A stretch of DNA of 64,000 bases from PR03 sp031362725 (GTDB lineage: Bacteria; Myxococcota_A; UBA9160; PR03), in the NCBI GenBank assembly GCA_031362725.1, contig JANLTC010000233.1, positions 13,664-77,663 of the forward strand. Direction: 5' to 3'. The position numbers were made by a program, and so were the translations under genes. Shown piece by piece: positions 53,692 through 62,477 of the stretch; position 1 is the stretch's first letter; each line of letters opens with the position of its first letter. The notes beneath the pieces are model-generated. The model had not been told where the DNA came from, did no database searches, and worked only from the letters and a program-made list of their open reading frames with translations.

Positions 53692-53819
53692 GCGCCGATC
53701 GCGTCGACTCGATCTGAGAAGCCACCGCGGAGAGCGGTGCGGCGTCAGACTCGTTGCTCGTCGAGTCGATTGCGCTTAGCGCGCGTGGGGTCCGAGGCGA
53801 CGCGCAACCACCAGGACGC

Positions 53820-55115
53820 TCACGAGGCCTGCTCGACGTCGAGGCGGGTGAGTCCCCGCAACACCGGGTTGGGCCGGTACTCGGGGCGGTCGTCGACGAG
53901 TTCGAGCTTCGGGAAGCGCCGCGTGAGCGCCTCGAAGGTGAGCTGCGCTTCGAGGCGGGCGAGCGGCGCGCCGAGACAGAAATGTGTTCCGAAGCCGAAT
54001 GCGAGGTGCGGGTTCGGGTCGCGGGCGAGGTCGAGTTCGTCGGGGTTCGCGAAGACCGCGGGCTCGTGGTTGGCGGCGCCGATCGAGATGAGTACGAGCG
54101 CGCCCGCAGGGATCGCGTGTCCGTCGATCGTCACGTCCTCGAGCGCCACGCGCAGCGTCGCCTGCACGGGTCCGTCGAAGCGCAGCAGCTCCTCGATCGC
54201 GGTCGGAAGCAGCGCGGGCTCGGTGCACAGCCGGCGCCACGCGTCGGGCTCGCGGAGCAGCGCGAGGACGCCGTTGCCGACGAGGTTCGTCGTGGTCTCG
54301 TGCCCGGCGAGCAGCAACAGGTTACTCGTCGCGAGGAGCTCGGCATCGCTCAGGGCGTCGCGTTCCTCCTGGGCCTGGATCATCGCGCTGATCAGGTCCT
54401 CGCGCGGCGCGCGGCGGCGATCCGCGATGGTGTCGGCGAGGTAGCCGAAGAGGTGCCGCCCGGCCTCGGTGGCGACGGCGCGCGCGTCGGCGCTGGTCGA
54501 CGCGATGCCCGAGATCAATGCGCTCGACCACTCACGGAATTGGCGATGGTCGCTGGCCGGGACGCCGAGCAGCTCGGCGATCACGATCGCCGGCAGCGGC
54601 TCGGCGAGATCGCGGATCACGTCGAAACGGCCGCGCTCGGCGGCCTCGTCGAGCAGCGTGCGTACGAGCGACTCGATGTGATCGCGCAGCGCCGCGATGC
54701 GCTTCGGCGTGAAGGCCTTGTTCACGAGCTTGCGCACGCGGGTGTGGTCGGGCGGGTCCATGATCAACATCGAACGCAGGCCCTGTGAGCTCTGGCGCAG
54801 GAATTCGGGCATGCGATCGAGGTTGTCGCGCACGAGCGGGGCGCGGATGCGCTCGACCGAGAAGCGCGCGTCGCGCAGCACGTCATGCACGTCGCGATAG
54901 CGCGTCAGCATCCACATGCCGGGGCCGTCCCAGCCGGGGACCGGCACCTCGAGCACGGGGCGCACGGTCCGGATCAGGGAGTAGATCGGGTAGGGGTTCT
55001 CGAGTGAGCCGGCGCTGCGGAGCGGGAGCAGCAGGTCGAACTCGCCCGCGCCTCCGCTTCGAGCGCCGGCGCGCACCGGGGACTGGACGGGGGAGGTCGG
55101 GGTTGCGGAGGCCAT
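53820..55115 (-). CDS. Cytochrome P450
   Basis: 431 residues from ATG 55115 (GAGGAG site). Oxygen-binding I-helix LLAGHETTTN, ExxR in IEELLRFDGPVQ, and the heme-Cys loop FGFGTHFCLGAPLARLE with Cys380. A soluble class I bacterial P450 needing a ferredoxin and reductase, neither in the window. Divergent from a TetR gene with 58 bp and a palindrome between them, so TetR-controlled. Substrate unknown; xenobiotic or lipid hydroxylation is typical. Confidence 0.93.
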   Translation of the reverse strand: MASATPTSPVQSPVRAGARSGGAGEFDLLLPLRSAGSLENPYPIYSLIRTVRPVLEVPVPGWDGPGMWMLTRYRDVHDVLRDARFSVERIRAPLVRDNLDRMPEFLRQSSQGLRSMLIMDPPDHTRVRKLVNKAFTPKRIAALRDHIESLVRTLLDEAAERGRFDVIRDLAEPLPAIVIAELLGVPASDHRQFREWSSALISGIASTSADARAVATEAGRHLFGYLADTIADRRRAPREDLISAMIQAQEERDALSDAELLATSNLLLLAGHETTTNLVGNGVLALLREPDAWRRLCTEPALLPTAIEELLRFDGPVQATLRVALEDVTIDGHAIPAGALVLISIGAANHEPAVFANPDELDLARDPNPHLAFGFGTHFCLGAPLARLEAQLTFEALTRRFPKLELVDDRPEYRPNPVLRGLTRLDVEQAS

Positions 55116-55138
55116 CCTATTACTCCTCGGGCGCGCGA

Positions 55139-55167
55139 TTGAAAATGACCGACTAACCGGTCATGAT
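55139..55167 (+). promoter_or_regulatory. TetR operator inside a sigma-70-like promoter
   Basis: Perfect inverted repeat ATGACCG (55145-55151), 6-bp spacer, CGGTCAT (55158-55164). It fills the 17-bp spacer between TTGAAA (55139-55144) and CATGAT (55162-55167). Predicted transcription start falls at about the TetR ATG (55174), which lacks a ribosome site, suggesting leaderless mRNA. The same palindrome lies 30 bp before the P450 start. Confidence 0.7.
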
Positions 55168-55173
55168 AAGCCC

Positions 55174-55809
55174 ATGCCTCGCATCGCCGCAAGCGCTCGC
55201 GACGCCTTCTACGAGACCCGGCGCCAGGCTTTGGCCGATGTCGCGCTGAAGCTCTGGGGCGAGCGCGGCTACGACGGCACGTCGGTCGCGACGATCGCCG
55301 GCGAGGCCGGGATCGCGAAGGGCACCTTCTACCTCTACTTCGAGACCAAGGGCGCGCTGCTGCTCGAGGTGCTGCGGCGCAACTCGCTGGTGCCGAACGT
55401 CCTCGCCCTCATCGACGACTTGAAGACGCGCAGCCTCGAAGAAGCGGTGCACGGCTTCGTGCGCGGCGCCTGGCGGCATCTCGACTCGCAGCGGAATCTG
55501 CTGCTCGTCGCGCTGCGCGAGATGCCGACACACCTGGCCGAGGCCCGCGACGCCGTCGCGCGCGTACTGGTGCCCGCAAACGCGGCCCTCGCTCGCGATC
55601 TCGACGCGCGCATTGGTCCGGCGCGTGCGGGGGAGATCTCGACGGTGATCGCCGTGCGCGCGCTCATCGGGATGATCGTCGTCACGTTCGTGACCCAGGA
55701 GATTCTCGGCGCCGGGCTGCTGCTCCCGGTGCCGGAGGCCGAGATCACGAAGACGATCGCCGAGATGTTCCTCCGCGGTGTCGCGCCCCAGAAAGAGAGT
55801 GCCTCGTGA
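55174..55809 (+). CDS. TetR-family regulator
   Basis: 211 residues from ATG 55174. The N-terminal helix-turn-helix GYDGTSVATIAGEAGIAKGT and FYLYFETKGALL are the TetR DNA-binding signature. The C-terminal ligand domain ends near 205. No ribosome site precedes the ATG. It likely represses itself, the downstream ABC1 kinase gene (GTGA overlap) and the divergent P450 through the palindrome between them. Confidence 0.92.
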   Translation: MPRIAASARDAFYETRRQALADVALKLWGERGYDGTSVATIAGEAGIAKGTFYLYFETKGALLLEVLRRNSLVPNVLALIDDLKTRSLEEAVHGFVRGAWRHLDSQRNLLLVALREMPTHLAEARDAVARVLVPANAALARDLDARIGPARAGEISTVIAVRALIGMIVVTFVTQEILGAGLLLPVPEAEITKTIAEMFLRGVAPQKESAS

Positions 55810-57107
55810 AGATCCGCCACTTCCGCCTGTTCCGCGTGCTGCGCGTCCAGCTCGCCGTCGCGCGCGTGCTGCCGCGCTATCTGCTGCTGCTCGCGCGCGA
55901 GCGCAGCGACCGCTTCCGGCCCGACGCCGCCGCCTGGACGCGGGTGCACACGACCGCCGCGCGCGAGGTAAAGGCCGTCGCGCTCTCGCTGGCGGGCGCG
56001 TTCACGAAGGCCGCCCAGATCCTCGGCGCGCGGGCCGACTTCGTTCCCGCGCCCTTCATCGAGGAGCTCTCCCAGTTCCACGACGCGGTGCCGCCGCGCC
56101 CCTTCGAGACGCTCGCCCCGCTCGTAGCGCGCGACCTCGGCAGGCCGCTCGACGAAGTCTTCGCGCGCATCGATCCGCAAGCGCTCGCCGCCGCTTCGCT
56201 CGCCCAGGTGCACCGCGCAACACTTCGAGATGGTCACGAGGTGGTGGTGAAGATCCGCTACCCCGAGGTCCCGCGCATCATCCCGCTCGACCTCGGCATG
56301 CTGCTGCGGGTCGTCACGCTGATCCAGCGCATCCAGCGCCGCATCGACATGCGCGCGATGGTGACCGAGGTGACGCGCTTCATCGCGCTCGAACTCGACT
56401 TCCCGCGCGAGGTGCGCGCAACCGAGCGGCTCGCGAAGACGCTGGCCGACTGCCCCGACGTCGTCGTGCCGCGCGTCTACACCGCCCTGTGCGGATCGAG
56501 CACGATCGTGCTCGATTACGTGGAGGGCATCCAGGTGGGGCGCACGGCGGCGCTCGTCGCGTCGGGCCACAAGCTCCCGCTGGTGGCGCGCAAGATCGGC
56601 GCCCTCTACGGCGCGATGATCTTCGAGCACGACTTCTTCCACGGCGACCCGCACCCGGGCAACCTGCTCGTGCTGCCGGACGGCCGAATCGGCCTGCTCG
56701 ACTTCGGCCTGTGCAAGGAGCTGCCGGCGGGCTTCGCGCGTCTCGTCGCGCAGATGATGGTTTCGGCGATGATCGGCGACTCGCCCGCGGCGCTCGCGGC
56801 GGCCGCGCAGCTCGGCTTCGACACGAGCACGCTGCGCCCCGAGCACATCCGCCCGATGATGCTGATGATGCTCGGCGACTCCGATGGCGAGACGGGCCTC
56901 TTCGACATCCTCGGCGAGAGCGCCGTGCGCCAGATCCCCGAAGACTTCGCGCTCGTCGCCCGCACGCTCGTGCTGCTGAACGGCCTCTCCCACCGCCTCG
57001 CGCCCGGCCGCCGGCTGATCCAGGCGGAGCTGCTCCAACATCTCGCGGCGGGCGCGGCGCGGCGCGGGGCGGCGTACCGGCATGACGGGACCGGCGCTCG
57101 CCGGTGA
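55806..57107 (+). CDS. ABC1/UbiB-family protein kinase-like protein
   Basis: 433 residues from GTG 55806, overlapping the TetR stop. ABC1 motifs: FTKAAQILGARADFVP (KxGQ-like, with Ala for Gly), LAQVHRATLRDGHEVVVKIR, and FFHGDPHPGNLLVL followed by IGLLDFGLCKELP. Members act as atypical ATPases/kinases in isoprenoid quinone or lipid metabolism. Controlled together with TetR, so probably linked to the P450's substrate rather than core ubiquinone synthesis. No second copy is in the window. Confidence 0.88.
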   Translation: MKIRHFRLFRVLRVQLAVARVLPRYLLLLARERSDRFRPDAAAWTRVHTTAAREVKAVALSLAGAFTKAAQILGARADFVPAPFIEELSQFHDAVPPRPFETLAPLVARDLGRPLDEVFARIDPQALAAASLAQVHRATLRDGHEVVVKIRYPEVPRIIPLDLGMLLRVVTLIQRIQRRIDMRAMVTEVTRFIALELDFPREVRATERLAKTLADCPDVVVPRVYTALCGSSTIVLDYVEGIQVGRTAALVASGHKLPLVARKIGALYGAMIFEHDFFHGDPHPGNLLVLPDGRIGLLDFGLCKELPAGFARLVAQMMVSAMIGDSPAALAAAAQLGFDTSTLRPEHIRPMMLMMLGDSDGETGLFDILGESAVRQIPEDFALVARTLVLLNGLSHRLAPGRRLIQAELLQHLAAGAARRGAAYRHDGTGARR

Positions 57108-57173
57108 ACCTGCGTGCCCGTTGCCGTGCGGCAAAATCTCCGCGTGAAGAAGCCCGGCTGGCCGCTGCTCGCG

Positions 57174-57257
57174 AGCATAGGAAGAACAAGCGGGGGTTTT
57201 GGTCCGATAACAGGGCAAGCCTCAGCGACACCCGGGCTGAGCGGGAGAGCCCAACGG
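57174..57257 (+). repeat. ~80-bp hairpin-ended repeat, copy R4, inside a Ku gene
   Basis: Begins AGCATAGGAAGAACAAGCGG and ends GAGAGCCCAACGG. The hairpin is GGGCT, loop GAGCGGGAG, AGCCC; the extra C on one arm is matched by G on the other. To the right the first Ku gene is cut in mid-domain. Confidence 0.8.
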
Positions 57258-57757
57258 ATCGCGTAGGCCTTGCCGCGCATCACGAAGTTCGCGAGTCCCG
57301 CGCGTCCGCTCGCTTCCATGGTCTCGGCCAGCAGGTGATACGCCCGGGTCTGATCGCTGTCGGGAAGCACCAGATAGGGCCGGTCGAAGTAGACGGGGTC
57401 GATCGCGGCGCGGTCGACGAAACGCACGAGTTCGATGTCGCGCGAGCGGCGCGGCGCGAGCTTCTCGAGTTCTTCGTCGGTGACGACGACGAAGGTTCCG
57501 TCGTCGATCTCGTAGCCGCGCGCGATCTCATCGGTGGAGAGCAATCGTTCGTCCACCGAGCTGACGTAGCGGCGCCCGAGCGGGGTGCCGTCTGCCGCCA
57601 GCAGGCGCATCGCGACGTCGCTCTTTCGCGTCGCGGTGAACAACTCGACGGGAATCGTCACGAGCCCGAACGTGATGCTGCCCGACCAGACGCCGTGCGC
57701 GACCGGTCGATCGACGCCGGGGTTCTCGGTTTTCGCGACGAGCTTCTTATGCGGCAC
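57258..57757 (-). pseudogene. ku: Ku-type DNA end-binding protein, truncated by R4
   Basis: From GTG 57757: VWSGSITFGLVTIPVELFTA, RLLAADGTPLGRRYV, IDPVYFDRPYLVLPDSD and GLANFVMRGKAYAIR, the N-terminal half of bacterial Ku. After about 167 codons the frame runs into repeat R4 and continues as unrelated sequence. The bridging and C-terminal parts are absent, so it cannot form the DNA-clasping ring. Confidence 0.88.
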
Positions 57758-58535
57758 GGCGTTTCTTCACCGATTGGAGGCTTCCCTTCAGCGCACGCGC
57801 CAGATCGAGCGACGCGCCGGGTGGCGCTTCGCCCGTCGCCTTGACCCGTCGACCCTTCGACTTTGCGGCGAGGTGCGCGACGAGGCTCTCGCGATACTCG
57901 TCGCGCAGCAGCGCCGGGTCGAAGGGTCCATCGAGCGCCGTGAGCAACTGATTTGCGAGCGTGCGTTCGGCGGCGCTCACCGCCTTGCCGCTCGCGGCGG
58001 GGAGTTGGCTCGCCGCGACGACCTCGTCTGCGGAGCGAAGCGTGAGCAGCGCGAGGTGGCGATCGCGCGCGGCAAGCGCGCCGGCTTAGCGCTTGCCGCG
58101 CATCGTCCAGTGCGCGATGCCGAAGGCGCCGCTCTCGCGCAGCGCTTCGACGAGCGCCGCATAGTCGGCCGGCGAGCCGTCGGGACCGAGAAAGTAGGGC
58201 CGGCTGTACCAGGCGAAGTCGATCGCGGACGGCGGCACGAAGCGCGTCACCTCGATCGCGCGCGACGCTTCCGGGGCGCCGCGCTCGAGTTCGTCGGGCG
58301 TCATCACGACGAATACGCCGGGCTCCACTTCGACGCCACGCCGAATCGCGTCGGGCACGACCTCCCCATCCGTCCGCGGGTCGACGACGCGCTGCTTGAC
58401 CGGCGAGCGATCGGCGGCGTGCAGCAATCGAAACCGCACGTCGCGTTCCTCGACCGCCGCATACAGCTTCACCGCGACGTGGACGTCGCCCACCTCGAGC
58501 GAGGCCTTCCACATCGCGAGGCTCGTCGCAGCCAT
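57747..58535 (-). pseudogene. ku: Second Ku gene interrupted by a nonsense codon
   Basis: From ATG 58535: MWKASLEVGDVHVAVKLYAA, FVVMTPDELERGAPEASRA, SAIDFAWYSRPYFLGPDGS and IAHWTMRGKR, then TAA at 58086-58088 and, in the same frame, LAARDRHLALLTLRSADEVV, LANQLLTALDGPFDP and a basic C-terminus ending at 57747. One base change (probably a Tyr codon) would restore a full Ku of about 262 residues. Overlaps the start of the truncated Ku gene. A sequencing error is an alternative. Confidence 0.85.
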
Positions 58536-58802
58536 CTACGCGGCGCGATCGCTGGTCGCATCGACGCTCGCGTCGGCGGTCGTCTCGACGTGCCGACCGA
58601 GCTCGAGCAGATCGCGGATGAGAGCGTGATTCGGACCGAGTTCGCCAACGATCGGATCGAACCGCTCGGGATCGTCGATGATGCGCTTCAGCGATTCACG
58701 AATCCGCATGTTGGCGCGCGCGGCGAACAGCGCGGTGCGGAGCCGGTCTGCGAGCGGGCGTTCAATCGTGTCGTCGGAGGAGCGGGAATTGCTGGGGTGC
58801 AT
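58536..58802 (-). CDS. Small helical protein upstream of ku
   Basis: 88 residues from ATG 58802 (AGAAGGAACC site). Mostly helical and charged (LADRLRTALFAARANMRIRE, SLKRIIDDPERFDP), no signal or membrane segment. Its stop directly abuts the ku start (TAG-ATG), so it belongs to the ku transcript. No family recognised. Confidence 0.55.
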   Translation of the reverse strand: MHPSNSRSSDDTIERPLADRLRTALFAARANMRIRESLKRIIDDPERFDPIVGELGPNHALIRDLLELGRHVETTADASVDATSDRAA

Positions 58803-59050
58803 CTCTGGTTCCTTCTGGGTTTGGTCGTGCGCAGCGTTCGATGGCGCGAAACAAAGCAAGGTGCATGCCGCCCTCCCGCATGCTCACTCGCCGTCGCACT
58901 CCGCAGCGTCCGTCGCGCGGCTGCGCATTTGTAGAACCGCGCAGACTCGCTTGCAGTCAAACCACGCGCGACGTGGGGACGGTGCGTGCGGCAGCGGCAC
59001 GAAACCTGCTCTCCAGTGGTGACCGGCCGCGACAACCAGGGAGAGTCGAG
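58803..59050. other. Divergent intergenic region
   Basis: About 248 bp between the ku-linked small gene and the stress-gene set. No clear promoter hexamers or structured element seen. Confidence 0.35.
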
Positions 59051-59524
59051 ATGAAGCAGGTGACCGCATTGTTCCGGCACGGCGAGACGGCGCGCAAAGG
59101 AGTGGATGCGCTCGTCGAATCGAGCTTCCCCGCCGATGCGATCAGCGTGCTGATGAAGGAGCGCGGCGAGGTGACACCCATCGAGGTCGAGCAGAGGACT
59201 GGCCTGCCGATGGGCGCGACGGCCGGCGGCGCGATCGGCGCCGTGTTGGGCTTGAGCGCGGTGGTCGCGTTCCCAGGCCTGCTGGCCGCGGGACCCGCGC
59301 TCTTCGCGCTGCAGGGATTGACGGCGGTGGCGACCGGAGCCGGCGGCGGCGCCTTCGCCGGCGCATTCCAGGGACTCGGCTGGTGGACCATCGAAGCCGA
59401 CATCCACGAGCGCGCGATCGAAGAAGGCGCGGTGCTGGTTGGCGTGCAGGTGCCGGATGGGCGCAGCGAGGAAGCGATGCTCGCGTTGAAGCAAGCGGGC
59501 GCGGATCTCGTGGACAGCGTGTGA
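59051..59524 (+). CDS. Glycine-zipper protein resembling general stress protein 17M
   Basis: 157 residues from ATG 59051 (GGGAGAG site). The N-terminal VTALFRHGETARKGVDALVE, then two Gly/Ala-rich membrane-like segments (GATAGGAIGAVLGLSAVVAF, GAGGGAFAGAFQGLG) and a C-terminal VLVGVQVPDGRSEEAMLALK. This is the layout of YflT/GSP17M-like stress proteins with a glycine zipper. First of a stress-related series (hemerythrin-like, catalase). Confidence 0.65.
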   Translation: MKQVTALFRHGETARKGVDALVESSFPADAISVLMKERGEVTPIEVEQRTGLPMGATAGGAIGAVLGLSAVVAFPGLLAAGPALFALQGLTAVATGAGGGAFAGAFQGLGWWTIEADIHERAIEEGAVLVGVQVPDGRSEEAMLALKQAGADLVDSV

Positions 59525-59613
59525 GCGCGCTCGGCACGAATTTCGCAAATGCAAGGCGGCAGCGCCGAACAGCGCTGCGTAGAACGCATCATTCATCCAC
59601 AACGGAGGCGAAG

Positions 59614-60171
59614 ATGAAGGCCAAGACCCGTACGAGTACCAGCAAGAAGCGCGCGACCACTGGACGGACGCCGCAGCGCGCCGCGAGCCGCTCGACCGCA
59701 CCGCGCGCGCCCGATGCGATCGCGATGCTGAAGGCGGATCACGCCAAGGTGGACGAAATGTTCACGCGCTACGGCAACCTGCGCGGCGCGGAACGCAAGA
59801 AGAAGCTCGTCGCGCAGATCTGCGACGAGTTGAAGATCCACATGCGCCTCGAGGAAGAGATCTTCTACCCGACCGTCCGCGCGGCGATCGGCGACGAAGC
59901 TCTGATGGACGAGGCGACCGTCGAGCACCAGTCCGCGAAGGAACTGATCCGGCAGCTCGAAGGCATGTCGGCCGAGGACGATCTCTACGACGCGAAGGTG
60001 AAGGTGCTCGGCGAGTACATCCAGCACCACGTGAAGGAAGAGCACGAAGAGATGTTCCCGAAGGCGCGTCGATCGGACGTCGATCTCGCGGAGCTCGGCG
60101 CTCGGATGCGCGAGCGCAAGGCCAGCCTCGGCGGCGGCATCGTCTCGAAACTGCGACGAGCGCTCGGATAG
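59614..60171 (+). CDS. Hemerythrin HHE-domain protein
   Basis: 185 residues from ATG 59614 (ACGGAGGCGA site). A basic Lys/Arg/Thr-rich N-terminal tail of 34 residues precedes a four-helix HHE domain with iron-ligand positions in LKADHAKVDEMF, IHMRLEEEIFYP, EHQSAKELI and YIQHHVKEEHEEMFP. Non-heme di-iron protein for oxygen, NO or redox sensing/repair. Lies 16 bp upstream of the catalase gene, so probably co-expressed. Confidence 0.88.
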   Translation: MKAKTRTSTSKKRATTGRTPQRAASRSTAPRAPDAIAMLKADHAKVDEMFTRYGNLRGAERKKKLVAQICDELKIHMRLEEEIFYPTVRAAIGDEALMDEATVEHQSAKELIRQLEGMSAEDDLYDAKVKVLGEYIQHHVKEEHEEMFPKARRSDVDLAELGARMRERKASLGGGIVSKLRRALG

Positions 60172-60187
60172 ATCGGAGAACCAGGCG

Positions 60188-62323
60188 ATGGCGAAAGCCA
60201 GCAGCGCGCGTCCGAAGCGAACCGAGCGGTCGGCGGTCAAGGCGAAGCGCCGACGCGAGAGCCGCGAGCGGATCGGATCGGGCGGTGAGACGCATCAAGA
60301 GGCGGACGACGTCATCGCAACGCTGACGACGCAGCAGGGCGTTCCCGTCGGCGACGACCAAAACTCGCTGAAGGTGGGGCCTCGCGGGCCCCACCTTCTC
60401 GAGGACCAACACTTTCGCGAGAAGATCTTCCATTTCGATCACGAGCGGATTCCCGAACGCGTCGTTCATGCGCGCGGCTATGGCGCGCACGGCTTCTTCG
60501 AGAACTATGGGTCGCTCGAGGACGTCACCGACGCCGATCTCTTCCAGCGCGCCGGCGAGAGGACTCCCGCGTTCGTACGCTTCTCGACCGTCGCGGGCAG
60601 CAAGGGCTCGGCCGACATGGCTCGCGACGTGCGCGGTTTCGCCGTGAAGCTCTACACGCGAGAGGGGAATTGGGACCTCGTCGGCAACAACCTGCCGGTG
60701 TTCTTCATCCAGGATCCGATCAAGTTCCCCGATTTCGTACACGCGGTGAAGGCGGCGCCCGATCGCGACTTTCCGCAGGCGGCGAGCGCCCACGACAACT
60801 TCTGGGATTTCGTATCGCTGTCGCCCGAAACGATGCACATGATCATGTGGGTGATGTCGGATCGCGCGATTCCGCGTTCGTTCCGATTCATGGAAGGGTT
60901 CGGCGTCCACACCTTCAGGCTGCTGAACGCCGCCGGCGACTCGACTTTCGTGAAGTTCCACTGGAAGCCGAAGCTCGGACTCCAGTCGGTCGTGTGGAAC
61001 GAGGCCGTGAAGATCAACGGTGCAGATCCCGACTTCCATCGGCGCGACCTGTGGAACGCGATCACGACTGGTTCGTTCCCGGAATGGGAACTCGGGCTTC
61101 AACTCTTCGACGAGGCGTTCGCGCAAGAGTTCGGCTTCGACGTGCTCGACGCAACAAAGCTGATTCCCGAGGAAGACATCCCGGTGCGCCGTGTCGGAAG
61201 GCTCGTGCTCGATCGCGTCGTCGACAACTTCTTTGCCGAGACCGAGCAGGTCGCGTTCTGCACGCAGAACATCGTGCGCGGCATCGACTTCTCGAATGAC
61301 CCACTGCTCCAGGGTCGGAACTTCTCGTACCTCGATACGCAGGTGAAGCGGCTCGGCGGTCCGAACTTCACGCACATCCCGATCAACGCGCCGAAGTGTC
61401 CCGTCGCGCACTTTCAACAGGACGGGCACATGGCGATGTCGAACCCGAAGGGCCGCGCGAACTACGAGCCGAATAGCTGGGGCGAAGAAGGCGGACCACG
61501 CGAGTCGCCAGAGCGCGGCTTCCGATCCTTTGCGGATTCCGTCGGAGGCGACAAGCTCCGCATTCGATCCGACAGCTTCGCCGACCACTTCAGCCAGGCG
61601 CGTCAGTTCTTGATCAGCCAGACGCTGGTCGAGCAGAAGCACATCCGTGATGCGCTCGTCTTCGAACTGTCGAAGGTCGAGACGCCGCGAATCCGCGCGC
61701 GCGTCGTGTCGCAGCTGTTGAATGTCGACGACGACCTCGGTCGCGCCGTCGCAATCGGGCTCGGGCTCGTCGACGTCCCGGAGCCGGCCGAAGCCGCGCG
61801 CCCGACGCGCCATGATCTGCGGCAATCGGAATCACTCAGCATCGTGCGCAACGGGCCGGAGAGTCTTGCCGGCCGCAAGCTCGGCATCCTGATGACGGAC
61901 GGCGCCGACGCCGCACTCTTCGATGCGATCACCGGCGCGGTCGCGTCCGAGGGCGCGACCTACGAAGTGATTGCCCCGACGATCGCCGGTGTGCACGACA
62001 GCGATGGAACGCTCGTTCCCGCGCATCACGCACTCGGTGGCGCGCCGTCGGTGCTGTTCGACGCCGTCGCAATACTGGTGTCGGAGCAAGGCGGTGAGAC
62101 GCTGGCGAAGGATGCCGCGGCGCGCGAGTTCGTAACGGACGCATTCGCCCACGCGAAGTTCATCGCCTATGTGACGGAGGCCATGCCGGTGTTGACTGGA
62201 GCGGGAATCGCAGAGGCGCTGGACGATGGCTGCGTGCTCCTCGAAAAGCCGGGCGATGGGCGGCGCTACCTTGAACTCTGCGGCGATCTGCGCTTCTGGG
62301 AGCGCGAACTCGCGATCGCCTGA
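60188..62323 (+). CDS. katE: Large-subunit monofunctional catalase (HPII type)
   Basis: 711 residues. Heme catalase core with His94 (ERVVHARG), FVRFSTVAGSKGSADMARD, NNLPVFFIQDPIKFPDF and heme Tyr381 in RNFSYLDTQ. The extra C-terminal flavodoxin/DJ-1-like domain (KLGILMTDGADAALF; HHALGGAPSVLFDAVAILVS) marks clade 2 large-subunit catalases. A basic N-terminal tail resembles that of the hemerythrin-like neighbour. Detoxifies hydrogen peroxide in the cytoplasm, complementing the secreted KatG at 46935-49175. Confidence 0.95.
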   Translation: MAKASSARPKRTERSAVKAKRRRESRERIGSGGETHQEADDVIATLTTQQGVPVGDDQNSLKVGPRGPHLLEDQHFREKIFHFDHERIPERVVHARGYGAHGFFENYGSLEDVTDADLFQRAGERTPAFVRFSTVAGSKGSADMARDVRGFAVKLYTREGNWDLVGNNLPVFFIQDPIKFPDFVHAVKAAPDRDFPQAASAHDNFWDFVSLSPETMHMIMWVMSDRAIPRSFRFMEGFGVHTFRLLNAAGDSTFVKFHWKPKLGLQSVVWNEAVKINGADPDFHRRDLWNAITTGSFPEWELGLQLFDEAFAQEFGFDVLDATKLIPEEDIPVRRVGRLVLDRVVDNFFAETEQVAFCTQNIVRGIDFSNDPLLQGRNFSYLDTQVKRLGGPNFTHIPINAPKCPVAHFQQDGHMAMSNPKGRANYEPNSWGEEGGPRESPERGFRSFADSVGGDKLRIRSDSFADHFSQARQFLISQTLVEQKHIRDALVFELSKVETPRIRARVVSQLLNVDDDLGRAVAIGLGLVDVPEPAEAARPTRHDLRQSESLSIVRNGPESLAGRKLGILMTDGADAALFDAITGAVASEGATYEVIAPTIAGVHDSDGTLVPAHHALGGAPSVLFDAVAILVSEQGGETLAKDAAAREFVTDAFAHAKFIAYVTEAMPVLTGAGIAEALDDGCVLLEKPGDGRRYLELCGDLRFWERELAIA

Positions 62324-62477
62324 CCGCGACGACATTGCCGCCCTTCGGTTCGATCCACTACGAGGTGCCGATTCGCGCGACGCATTCGGCGCGCGAATCG
62401 GATCTCCAGGAGCTTCTCAGCGACCGGATGCAATACTACTCTGCCGGCGCCATCTGGTTGCCCGAAGGAGGCTGCGG

